A DNA stretch of 64,000 nucleotides from Ensifer sp. PDNC004 (GTDB taxonomy: Bacteria > Pseudomonadota > Alphaproteobacteria > Rhizobiales > Rhizobiaceae): positions 496,001-560,000 of the forward strand of contig NZ_CP070352.1 of NCBI RefSeq assembly GCF_016919405.1, read 5' to 3'. Position 1 is the first letter of the stretch. The number at the start of each line of letters is the position of its first letter. Shown here in pieces: positions 1 to 7,671 of the stretch. The notes beneath the pieces were generated by a model that was not told the DNA's origin, searched no databases, and saw nothing but the letters and a program-made list of their open reading frames with translations. The position numbers were made by a program, and so were the translations under genes.

Positions 1-338
1 ATCGCCTTGATGCCGTTGGCCGGATGAGCGGAAACCAAGCAAGCAAAGAGCACCCACAAAAGCAGGACCGCAAGCAGCACCCGCGGCTGCATCAGCCCGC
101 GCCGCATCGGATGCAGCACACCGTAACAAGAGGCGCCGGCAAACAGCAGCAAGGCCACGATCTGGTTCAGCCGGCTGGAATTGTCACCGCCCGGCTCCAG
201 CAGGCTTTCCTTGGTCAGGTCGACGAAGGAATGGAAGGGAATCCAGTAGTAGATGGAAATCGCCAGGAACAGGAAGGTCCCGACGCGGACCCTCAAGGTT
301 TCTGCAGAAGTGACCGGATTGCCGCTGAGATCGGGCAC
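1..338 (-). CDS. O-antigen ligase/Wzy-like polysaccharide polymerase (N-terminal part)
   Basis: Only the first 112 or so residues lie in the window; the gene runs off the left edge. The GTG start at 338 is preceded by an AGAGGG ribosome binding site and lies 13 bases after the stop of the Wzz-type gene, so the two are probably co-transcribed. The visible protein has a short polar N-terminus and then three hydrophobic stretches, around residues 19-37, 57-73 and 83-100, as expected for a polytopic membrane protein. Position directly after a chain-length determinant and near a flippase is the main reason to call a Wzy/ExoQ-type polymerase or O-antigen ligase, which joins undecaprenyl-linked repeats at the periplasmic face. 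Another membrane protein of the locus cannot be excluded. Confidence 0.6.
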   Translation of the reverse strand, partial: MPDLSGNPVTSAETLRVRVGTFLFLAISIYYWIPFHSFVDLTKESLLEPGGDNSSRLNQIVALLLFAGASCYGVLHPMRRGLMQPRVLLAVLLLWVLFACLVSAHPANGIKA

Positions 339-351
339 GATGGCCGCCCTC

Positions 352-1992
352 TCACGGCGCCAGGGGCTGCGGACGACGGATGTATCTCCACAGACCGAGG
401 GCAAGCGCGAGCGATATGCCGAGAACGATCCCGAGGAAGCCGCCGCCGGCGAGCAGAACCACGGTGCGCGGCGGCCAGCTGCGTGCATTCGGCGGCAAGG
501 CGCGCGAGATCACGCGAACATTGGTCGTGTCGATCTGCTGGCGTTCAGTGATCTGCTGGGCACGCGCCAGGTGGGTCTCATAGATGGCGGCCTTGGCGCG
601 CGCGTCCCTTTCGAGATCGCGCAGCTGTACCTGGGCTTCGTTGTCGGAAAATACGTTCGACTTCTCGTCGCTCGCCTTGGCGCGCAAGGCCGAAAAGGCC
701 TGTTGCTCCCGGTCCATGTCCGCCTTGGCGCGATCCAGGATGCGGCGCGCTTCGTCGGCCATGGCCGACTCCAGGTTCGCGCGCTCCGAGCGCGCATTGA
801 CGAGGCGCGGATGGCGCTCGCCATAGGTGCGCTGCATGGAGGCGATCTGCTGCTGCAGCACGTTGTACTGCTCGCGCAGGTTCGTCATGTTGACGGATTC
901 GAACTCGGAGGCGCTTGCGGTCCGCCCTTGCGCGATCGCATCGTTCATCTGCCGGTAGCGGGTATCGGCCTGGATGAAGCGCTGCTGGGCATCGAGGACC
1001 TGGGTGTTGAGTTCGTTCGAAAGCTGATTGCTGACGAGCTGGCCGTCATTGGTCGACTGCAGCCCGTTCTTGCGGCGGAAATCCTCGACCGCCCGCTCGG
1101 ATTCGGTGACGTTGTGGCGAAGTTCATCGAGCCGGGCGTTGAGGCTCTGCGCGACGCGACCGGCACTCTCGGCGGCGGACTGAAACAGCTCCTGCTCGAA
1201 GGCCGCGACGATCGCATCCGACAGCGTCACCGCTTTCGCAGGCTCTTCGCTCCAGACCTTCATCACCACCACGAAGGACCGCTCTTCGCGCCGGGCTTCC
1301 ACCCGCTCCGACAAGGCGCGCATGGCGGCAAGCTCGTTTCCGGCCTGCTGCTCCGCCTTCGTGGAGAAGAGGTTCTTCAACGAGCTAAAGGCCGAGGGCT
1401 TCACGAATTCCGGATCCTCGGTGAGGCGCAGTTGTGTGATCACCCGCGATAGCACATTGCGCGACGTCAGGATGCGCAGCTTGCTTTCTACTTCCAGCAA
1501 TTGCGCATCGCGCTGCGGGTTGCTGGTGAAGACGTCATCGCTGACGACGTTGAGGTTGGACGGATCGACGACGATATCGGTGTAGACCGTATAGCGCGGC
1601 GTCGCCGTCATAGCATAGGCGAGCGCCCCCCCCACACACAGGACGAGCGCCAGCACGATCCAGATGAGCCCGTCCCGCAACCAGCCGATGATATCATCGA
1701 TGCCGATCCTGCTAAGGCCGCTCAACCCGGGAAAGTAGCTATCGCGCGTCGCGCCGGCCGCACTGGACACGGGACGCGCCACGTCAGTGGGCTGGGGCGT
1801 GGCGTTCGGAATATCTCTGGATTGGCGCTGGATTTCGGCGGGCCTGTCTGTTGCCGACCTGTCGGCGGCAGTCTCCGCTTCGTGAAGGTCCGACGAGAGC
1901 AGATCGAGCAACGAACCTCTTTCGACCGGCGCACGCTGCTCGCGTGCCGGTTGACTGACCCCCTGTTTTCCGGCCTCGTCCGGCCTATACAT
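352..1992 (-). CDS. Wzz/ExoP-N-type chain-length determinant, no kinase domain
   Basis: A 546-residue inner-membrane polysaccharide co-polymerase. A polar N-terminus of about 95 residues leads to a transmembrane segment (WIVLALVLCVGGALAYAM) and the Wzz-type start of the periplasmic domain (TPRYTVYTDIVVDP). A long charged coiled-coil region rich in Arg, Glu and Gln follows, then a second transmembrane segment near the C-terminus (VVLLAGGGFLGIVLGISLAL). It stops soon after, so the tyrosine autokinase domain of full-length ExoP/Wzc is absent. I chose the ATG at 1992 because GAGGG lies six bases upstream; the ATG at 1998 directly abuts that site. The neighbours are a polymerase and a flippase, so it probably sets polymer length for this locus. 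Confidence 0.85.
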   Translation of the reverse strand: MYRPDEAGKQGVSQPAREQRAPVERGSLLDLLSSDLHEAETAADRSATDRPAEIQRQSRDIPNATPQPTDVARPVSSAAGATRDSYFPGLSGLSRIGIDDIIGWLRDGLIWIVLALVLCVGGALAYAMTATPRYTVYTDIVVDPSNLNVVSDDVFTSNPQRDAQLLEVESKLRILTSRNVLSRVITQLRLTEDPEFVKPSAFSSLKNLFSTKAEQQAGNELAAMRALSERVEARREERSFVVVMKVWSEEPAKAVTLSDAIVAAFEQELFQSAAESAGRVAQSLNARLDELRHNVTESERAVEDFRRKNGLQSTNDGQLVSNQLSNELNTQVLDAQQRFIQADTRYRQMNDAIAQGRTASASEFESVNMTNLREQYNVLQQQIASMQRTYGERHPRLVNARSERANLESAMADEARRILDRAKADMDREQQAFSALRAKASDEKSNVFSDNEAQVQLRDLERDARAKAAIYETHLARAQQITERQQIDTTNVRVISRALPPNARSWPPRTVVLLAGGGFLGIVLGISLALALGLWRYIRRPQPLAP

Positions 1993-2119
1993 AAGCATCC
2001 CTCACGCACGCCCATCAAGACGCGAAGATCGTGACCCCGCGAGCCGCCTTCTAGCGCAGAATTAAGGTTGTACGGTGAATATTCCGTTAAACGGCAGGAT
2101 TGTCGCTTAACCCATGGCT

Positions 2120-3268
2120 TCAGAAGTCGGTCAACAACCGGCTCCAGCTCTCCGATGCCAGACCGCCGACATAGATATCGTTGCGCTGGGCCGCGTCTTT
2201 CAGATCTGCATGCCGCGTCACCATGCAGAAGTAGCCGCGATGGTGGAAGGACAGCCATCTCTGGCGCGAGATCGCATTCATGAGGAACGGCTGCGAGCTG
2301 CCGACGGCGAGCGCATAACCCTCCGCGTCAAGCGCGTGGAACATCTGCGAAGTAACGGCGAACTCGCGGCCGGCCTCGCAGACGACATTGAGCACCGTCG
2401 CCCGCTCACCGGCCTTGCCGAAGTAGAGATAGGCGCCGATGACGCGCCCGCTCTCGTCTCGAACCTCTCGGCAGAGAAGATCGCCGAGCGGCGTGTTCAG
2501 TCGCGCGACCATCACCAGCCAGTCGAACTCACTGCGCGACCAGACCGGCCTGACGGAAAAGCGCTGCAGCATCGGTTCTGCGAGATCGACGAAGGCGGCG
2601 GGGTCGATGGCGTGCGTCGTGCAGCCGGCCACCGGATCGGGTTTCGTACGTGGGCGGCGGCGCCGCAACAGCCGGTCGGCAAGCGCGAGCGGCTTGGAAA
2701 GGATCGGGGATCGGAGCGGGCGCACTTGCCGACCAACCGTCAACCCCCAGGCTTTGAACGGCCGGAAGGAGCGACGCCAGTCGAGGCTCTGGATCGGCAG
2801 CACGACGCCACCGCCGGCAACCCAGTGATCGGCGCTGACCGGAGACGAGTTGTCGGAAAAACACATGTCCTGGCGTGTCGCCCGCATGGCGCGCGCCAGG
2901 CAGGCGGCGCCGACCGCACCGGCCTTGCCTTCGGACATGAAGGCGCAGAGAAGCTTCGCCACCGTCCGGCGGCCGTTGACCGTGAACTCCATGGGAAGCG
3001 CCAGGATGGCGCTGCCGAGGCTGCCGGAGCCGTCGTCGTAAACGATGCTGCCGTGTTCCGGCGCGTATAGCGGGCTACCGAAGAAGATGGTCTCGACATA
3101 TTTCTGCAGTTCCGGGCTCGCGTCCTGCTCCCGCTTGCGAAAGATCCGGGTGAACATGCTGCTGACGGCCGGGATATCTCGGGGTTCCATGGCGCGCACA
3201 TTGCCCATCCGGGGCATTTCCCGTCCGAGCGACCGTGCAGCCTGGATTTTCCCCAGTTCAGCCTCCAT
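2120..3268 (-). CDS. GNAT-fold acyltransferase-like protein (paralogue 1)
   Basis: Up to 382 residues. After a 20-residue lead the sequence MGNVRAMEPRDIPAVSSMF aligns with the start of the protein at 5523-6635 (MSEIRSLEYADVPAVAGMF). Both share LPMEFTVNGR/LPMTLNGRH, a V(V)LPIQSLDW/VLPQYSLDW stretch and a C-terminal EY/ESWSRLL ending, so they are paralogues in one locus. The N-terminal pattern suits a GNAT-like fold that may add an acyl group to a sugar or amine during polysaccharide synthesis; the substrate is unknown. The ATG at 3268 has a GGGGGTGG site and overlaps the flippase gene by 11 bases, implying coupling. Starts at 3217 or 3208 would fit the paralogue better. Confidence 0.65.
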   Translation of the reverse strand: MEAELGKIQAARSLGREMPRMGNVRAMEPRDIPAVSSMFTRIFRKREQDASPELQKYVETIFFGSPLYAPEHGSIVYDDGSGSLGSAILALPMEFTVNGRRTVAKLLCAFMSEGKAGAVGAACLARAMRATRQDMCFSDNSSPVSADHWVAGGGVVLPIQSLDWRRSFRPFKAWGLTVGRQVRPLRSPILSKPLALADRLLRRRRPRTKPDPVAGCTTHAIDPAAFVDLAEPMLQRFSVRPVWSRSEFDWLVMVARLNTPLGDLLCREVRDESGRVIGAYLYFGKAGERATVLNVVCEAGREFAVTSQMFHALDAEGYALAVGSSQPFLMNAISRQRWLSFHHRGYFCMVTRHADLKDAAQRNDIYVGGLASESWSRLLTDF

Positions 3269-4577
3269 GCGCCACCCCCGTCGACAGGGAAGCTGCGCCG
3301 GCCTGCTCCCGATCGCGCCGCACGAAACGCAGGAAGACCGCCCATGAGACGATCACCATCGCGATCTCGATCACGTAAAAGGAAATGAACGTGCCTGTCG
3401 GCGGTGCGTACCAGGTCGCCCAAGCGGTGAGTGCCGCCCCAAGCACGCTGCCAAGCCCCATGACCGACGCGCGCGCCGGATGGTGGCCGGACGCGCCAAG
3501 CGCCTCCATCGCCACCGACCACATGGCAAGCGGCACGACGACCCAGCACAGGATGCGAACGAAGGAAACGAGAGAGACGTAGTCCTTGCCGAAGAGATAG
3601 GGCAGCACTGGCGCCAGCACGAAGACGGCGACGGCCGCGGCAATGCTGATCGAGGTGGCCGCGAACAGCACCTTGCGCACGCGCTCGAAGGCATGATGCA
3701 GGCCGGCTGCGGTCGCCTTTGCCGAACCGGGATAGATCAACCGGTTCAAGGCCTCGACCGAGAGGTAGCTGCTCTCCAGCATGCGCCGCGCGACGCTGTA
3801 GCTGGACATGACCTCCGCACTTGCAACCAGGCTCAGGACCAGAAGGTCGGCGTTCTGCCGGACAGCGCGCAGGATGAACGGGATACTGAAATAGAGCCCG
3901 AGCGGCAGCTCTTCCCGCACGATTCCATAGGTCGGACGTCCCAGTCCCTTAACCGCCCGCCAGCAGCCAAGGGCCACGATCACATGGCACACGAACTGCC
4001 ACACGGCCCAGGAGGCAACCGATGCCACTCCGAAGGCGATGCAGGCGAGCGCTGCAGCGATGGTGCGCGCCAGGGCGAAACCGACGACCACCTTGTTGGC
4101 CGAGGCAAAATTCGAATGCGCGAGAAAGATCTGCTCCGCCAGCACGATGACGCGCACGAAGATGATGTTGGTCACGAGCATCAAGGTGATCACCGTGACA
4201 TTGGTCACGGGATCGGGCGAAAGCGTGAAGAAGAACGGCAACACCGCCGCGCCAAGCAACACCAGCAGCACGCCGCTGATCGCAGTCAGGATGATGTTGT
4301 GGCCGAGCATCTGCGAGTACATGCTGCGGTCGCGCGCGACGCGGCGCACCAGGCACTCCATCGCGCCGAGACCGCACAGATGAACTGCGATGTTGGCAAC
4401 GGCCGTAATTGCGACGAAGACGCTGAACTCATGCACGCCGAGAAAACGCGCGAGGATCGCAAAGGTCAGGAGTTGCGCAGCCGAGCCAATGACAAGGCTG
4501 CCGCCGGATGCAGCATAGGATATGATCATCGAGAGGAACGGTTTGTGCGCGCGTTCCTTCACACCTTCCGAAGCCAT
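3258..4577 (-). CDS. Wzx-type polysaccharide flippase (MOP superfamily)
   Basis: A 439-residue protein with about twelve to fourteen hydrophobic segments and short charged loops, ending in an Arg-rich cytoplasmic tail (RFVRRDREQAGAA). The length and the start (YAASGGSLVIGSAAQLLTFAILARFLG) are typical of lipopolysaccharide/exopolysaccharide translocases, which flip undecaprenyl-linked repeat units across the inner membrane. It is the first gene of a leftward operon (flippase, GNAT protein, Wzz, Wzy-like) and its upstream region of about 214 bases is shared with the rightward methyltransferase gene. The ATG at 4577 is used; GTG at 4562 is an internal alternative. Confidence 0.85.
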   Translation of the reverse strand: MASEGVKERAHKPFLSMIISYAASGGSLVIGSAAQLLTFAILARFLGVHEFSVFVAITAVANIAVHLCGLGAMECLVRRVARDRSMYSQMLGHNIILTAISGVLLVLLGAAVLPFFFTLSPDPVTNVTVITLMLVTNIIFVRVIVLAEQIFLAHSNFASANKVVVGFALARTIAAALACIAFGVASVASWAVWQFVCHVIVALGCWRAVKGLGRPTYGIVREELPLGLYFSIPFILRAVRQNADLLVLSLVASAEVMSSYSVARRMLESSYLSVEALNRLIYPGSAKATAAGLHHAFERVRKVLFAATSISIAAAVAVFVLAPVLPYLFGKDYVSLVSFVRILCWVVVPLAMWSVAMEALGASGHHPARASVMGLGSVLGAALTAWATWYAPPTGTFISFYVIEIAMVIVSWAVFLRFVRRDREQAGAASLSTGVAHGG

Positions 4578-4791
4578 TCCGATCTGCCCTTGACCTCAAC
4601 CGCTCATTGTTACGCTCAAAAAGCGTTCAATGACAGCGAGCACCCGCCTCTGATCACGCGCACGGTAACAGGCAGAAATGATTGCGCGGTTAACGTGCTC
4701 GCAGCAATTGTATTTCAGCTTCCGTTTACTCAATTACACTAGGTTACGGTCCGCACGTCTACAGAGTTTTCCAGCGACATGAGGAGCGGCC
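4578..4791. promoter_or_regulatory. Divergent promoter region between flippase and methyltransferase operons
   Basis: This 214-base gap separates two divergent operons of the polysaccharide locus and is more AT-rich than the genes beside it, particularly around 4700-4745. It must carry both promoters; I could not assign -35/-10 boxes with confidence. It contains isolated GTTAC (near 4610) and GTAAC (near 4666) words, but not the full repeat motif described elsewhere in the window. Confidence 0.5.
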
Positions 4792-5526
4792 GTGGCGCAC
4801 GACGACATCAATCCGACCGACCGACCGACCGAAGACCGGGCCGCGACACTGCACCGGTTCATGGGTGTCGAACTGGAACTTGCGCCCGACGTGCTGGTTC
4901 CGCGGGAAGAAACGGAGCTTCTTGGAAGGAGGGCCGTTTCGATTCTTGAAGGCGGCCCTTCGGAAGTCACCATCATCGACATGTGCTGCGGCTCCGGCAA
5001 CCTCGCCCTTGGCATTGCCAGCGAGATCCCCTCGGCGCGTGTTTGGGGCGCGGATCTGACGGACAGCACCGTCGCGCTTGCCCGCCGCAACGTCGATCGG
5101 CTCGGCCTCGGCTCGCGCGTCTCCATCCGGCAGGGCGATCTTTTCGCGGCGCTTGAAAGCGACGATCTGCAAGGCAAGATTGACGTCGTGGTCTGCAATC
5201 CCCCCTATATCTCGACCGGCCGGCTGGAGGGCGACCGCGCCCATCTGCTCGAGAGCGAGCCGCGCGAAGCCTTCGATGGCGGCCCCTACGGCATTTCCAT
5301 CCATCAGCGCCTGATCCGAGATGCGCACGCCTTCCTGAAACCGGGAGGCTGGCTGTTGTTCGAGTTCGGCGAGGGCCAGGAGCGGCAGGCAGGCGCCCTT
5401 CTCTCACGGGCGAAAGCCTATGCACCGGTCACCTTCGCGACCGACCGCGACGGCAAACCGCGCGTCGCCATCGTCCAGAAAATCGCCGACCCGGCGGCGG
5501 CGGGCACCGGAGAGCTCGCCCGATGA
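4792..5526 (+). CDS. PrmC/HemK-like class I SAM methyltransferase
   Basis: A 244-residue Rossmann methyltransferase. VPREETELL (36-44) matches the HemK/PrmC signature before the SAM site; motif I is DMCCGSGNLAL (63-73); NPPY (136-139) is the catalytic loop of enzymes that methylate planar amide or amine nitrogens, such as the Gln of release factors. The N-terminal helical domain of true PrmC is missing or reduced to about 25 residues, so release-factor recognition is unlikely. The GTG start has GAGGAG five bases upstream, and the stop overlaps the start of the next gene (ATGA). Within this operon it may instead methylate a sugar amide or amine; that is inference. Confidence 0.75.
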   Translation: MAHDDINPTDRPTEDRAATLHRFMGVELELAPDVLVPREETELLGRRAVSILEGGPSEVTIIDMCCGSGNLALGIASEIPSARVWGADLTDSTVALARRNVDRLGLGSRVSIRQGDLFAALESDDLQGKIDVVVCNPPYISTGRLEGDRAHLLESEPREAFDGGPYGISIHQRLIRDAHAFLKPGGWLLFEFGEGQERQAGALLSRAKAYAPVTFATDRDGKPRVAIVQKIADPAAAGTGELAR

Positions 5527-6635
5527 GCGAAATCCGTTCGCTAGAATACGCGGATGTTCCAGCGGTCGCCGGAATGTTCCAGCGGGTGTTCCGCGAGGAG
5601 CGCACCACTTCGCCAGCCCTTGCCGACTATATGCGGCAGCTCTATCTCGACGGACCGAACTCCGATGCGGAAATCAGACCGCTGGTACATGTGAACGACG
5701 AAGGCCGGATCACCGGTTTCGTCGGCGTCAACGCGCTGCCGATGACACTGAACGGCCGGCATCTGCGCGCCGCGATCTGCGGATCGCTGATGGCGGAAGA
5801 CCGTGAAAGCGATCCCTTGGCGGGAGCGCGCCTCATGAAGGCGTTCCTCGCCGGTCCGCAGGATCTATCGTTCAGCGAGACGGCAAGCGAAGTCTCGGTG
5901 CAGATGTGGACGCGGCTCCGCGGCGTGGTTCTGCCGCAGTACAGCCTCGACTGGGTGCGCGTCATCCGTCCGGCGACGTTCAGCCTCAGCGTCGCCTCGA
6001 ACCGTATCAAGCCCGCCCGGCTCGCCGCCCCCTTCGCGCGTGTGCTCGACAATTTCTATCGCAAGCGCATGGGCCAGGGCGAGCAGCGCTGGTCCGCCCT
6101 GCCCGAAGCGGGAGCGGCACCGGCCGGCTTCACCGCGACCGAGACGGACCGCAGCGGCTTTGCCGCCGTCGTCGACCAGTTCACCGCGCAGTTTCCGCTT
6201 CGCCCCGAATGGAGCGATGGCCAGCTCGACCACATCCTTGCCGATGCTGAAAAGAAGCCGGAGCAAGGCGAGCTCGTCTACGCGCTGGTAACGGCCCGCA
6301 CGGGCACCGTCGTCGGAGCCTTCGCCTACTACGCCAAGGCCGGTGAAATCGGTCGGGTCCTGCAGATCCTGGCGCGACCCGGGCAGGCCGGGCCGGTCAT
6401 CGACTGCCTGGTCGACGAGGCGTCGAGACGGGGCCTTGCGGGCTTGCGCGGACGCACGCAGCCGGCGCTGATGGAAGCCATGCTCGGCCGACGCATCGCC
6501 TTCGTGCACGTCGCCTCGAGCGTCGTGCACTCGCGCGACCAGGAGATTGTCGAAGCCTGCCGCGACGGACAGGGCTTCTTCAACGGTATTTCCGGCGAAT
6601 ATTGGAGCCGGCTGATCGGCGGCAGCTTCTCTTGA
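5523..6635 (+). CDS. GNAT-fold acyltransferase-like protein (paralogue 2)
   Basis: A 370-residue protein translationally coupled (ATGA) to the preceding methyltransferase. It is a clear paralogue of the protein at 2120-3268, sharing the N-terminal DVPAV pattern, the LPMTLNGRH block, the LPQYSLDW block and the EYWSRLIGG ending. The length of both suggests two GNAT-like halves, as in FemAB-type or mycothiol-synthase-type enzymes, but I cannot define the boundary by eye. It ends 25 bases from the convergent NAD-synthase-like gene. It probably modifies a polysaccharide precursor; donor and acceptor are unknown. Confidence 0.65.
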   Translation: MSEIRSLEYADVPAVAGMFQRVFREERTTSPALADYMRQLYLDGPNSDAEIRPLVHVNDEGRITGFVGVNALPMTLNGRHLRAAICGSLMAEDRESDPLAGARLMKAFLAGPQDLSFSETASEVSVQMWTRLRGVVLPQYSLDWVRVIRPATFSLSVASNRIKPARLAAPFARVLDNFYRKRMGQGEQRWSALPEAGAAPAGFTATETDRSGFAAVVDQFTAQFPLRPEWSDGQLDHILADAEKKPEQGELVYALVTARTGTVVGAFAYYAKAGEIGRVLQILARPGQAGPVIDCLVDEASRRGLAGLRGRTQPALMEAMLGRRIAFVHVASSVVHSRDQEIVEACRDGQGFFNGISGEYWSRLIGGSFS

Positions 6636-6660
6636 GCGTGACCGTCGGTCCGGCCAGGCC

Positions 6661-7671
6661 TCAATAGCCGGCGATCTCCTCCACGGGCTGCACCAGTTGC
6701 GGCCCGAGATGCAGGTAGCGCGTCGCCTTGCGCTTGGCGGCGATATCGGCCCAGACCCGTTCGACCTGCACCACGGTCAGGCCGGCCGCCTTGGCGACGG
6801 CGTCAATCTCGATCCCGTGGTTGAGGCCGTAAAGGCAGAGGTCCATGCGATCGTAAGGCAGGGAGAAATAAAACTCCTCCTGCGTCTGCTCCAGCGAATA
6901 GGTGTCGGTCGTCGGCGGGCGACGGCAAACTTCGGCGGGAACGCCGAGATGGGCGGCAAGCGCATAGACCTGCGACTTGTAGAGATGGGCGATCGGCTTG
7001 ACGTCGGCGGCGCCATCGCCGTTCTTGACGAAGAAGCCCTGGTCGTACTCCAGCCGGTTCGGCGTGCCGAGCACGGCGAAGTTCAGCCGGTCCGCATGGT
7101 AGTACTCGACCTGCTTGCGGGTACGCTGCTTCATGTTGGTGGCAGCGACGACGCCGAGATAGACCGATGGCGGCATTCGGTGTTTCGATTGCACGCCTTC
7201 AGGGCTCTGAACCACCAGCGAGGAGATGTTGTAGCCTTCGCCTTCGAGCGCATTGGCGATGACGACCTTCGAGGCCCATCCGTCGCCATAGTCCGGAACC
7301 AGTTCGCGGATGAAGGCGTCGCGGCGCTCGTAGCAGCCCATGGCCTTGAGCGTCGGCCCAATGTCTTCGACGATCGCCTCGACGCCGAAGGTTTCTGCGA
7401 CCAGCCGGCCGAAGCGCAGGCTTTCCGGATCGGAATCGTTTTCCGGCATGAACAGGCAGAAGACGTTCTTGGCGCCGACCGCGCGCACCGCAAGCGCCAC
7501 CGAGACGCTCGAGTCGATGCCGCCGGAGAGCCCGAGCACCAGACCGCGCTTCTTCATGGAGCGCAACTGCCCGCGCAAGCCGGAAACGATGCGGTCGGTT
7601 TCGAGCGCATGGTCGATCGTCAGGGTTTCGGCCGAAAACAGGCCCGTGCCCCCGGTTGTTCTGATGTTCAT
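6661..7671 (-). CDS. NAD synthase-like PP-loop amidoligase (ammonia-type)
   Basis: A 336-residue protein with the PP-loop GLSGGIDSS near residue 50 and the NadE blocks GTPNRLEYDQGF, KNGDGAADVKPI and LYKSQVYALAAHLGVP. There is no N-terminal glutaminase domain, so it would use free or channelled ammonia. NadE amidates deamido-NAD; an equally good reading is that this copy was recruited to amidate another carboxylate, because it is the last gene of an AsnB-ACP-ligase operon. The ATG at 7671 overlaps the ligase stop by four bases (ATGA). The reading frame stays open far upstream, but that extension lies antisense-free inside the ligase gene in another frame and is not real. Confidence 0.8.
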   Translation of the reverse strand: MNIRTTGGTGLFSAETLTIDHALETDRIVSGLRGQLRSMKKRGLVLGLSGGIDSSVSVALAVRAVGAKNVFCLFMPENDSDPESLRFGRLVAETFGVEAIVEDIGPTLKAMGCYERRDAFIRELVPDYGDGWASKVVIANALEGEGYNISSLVVQSPEGVQSKHRMPPSVYLGVVAATNMKQRTRKQVEYYHADRLNFAVLGTPNRLEYDQGFFVKNGDGAADVKPIAHLYKSQVYALAAHLGVPAEVCRRPPTTDTYSLEQTQEEFYFSLPYDRMDLCLYGLNHGIEIDAVAKAAGLTVVQVERVWADIAAKRKATRYLHLGPQLVQPVEEIAGY

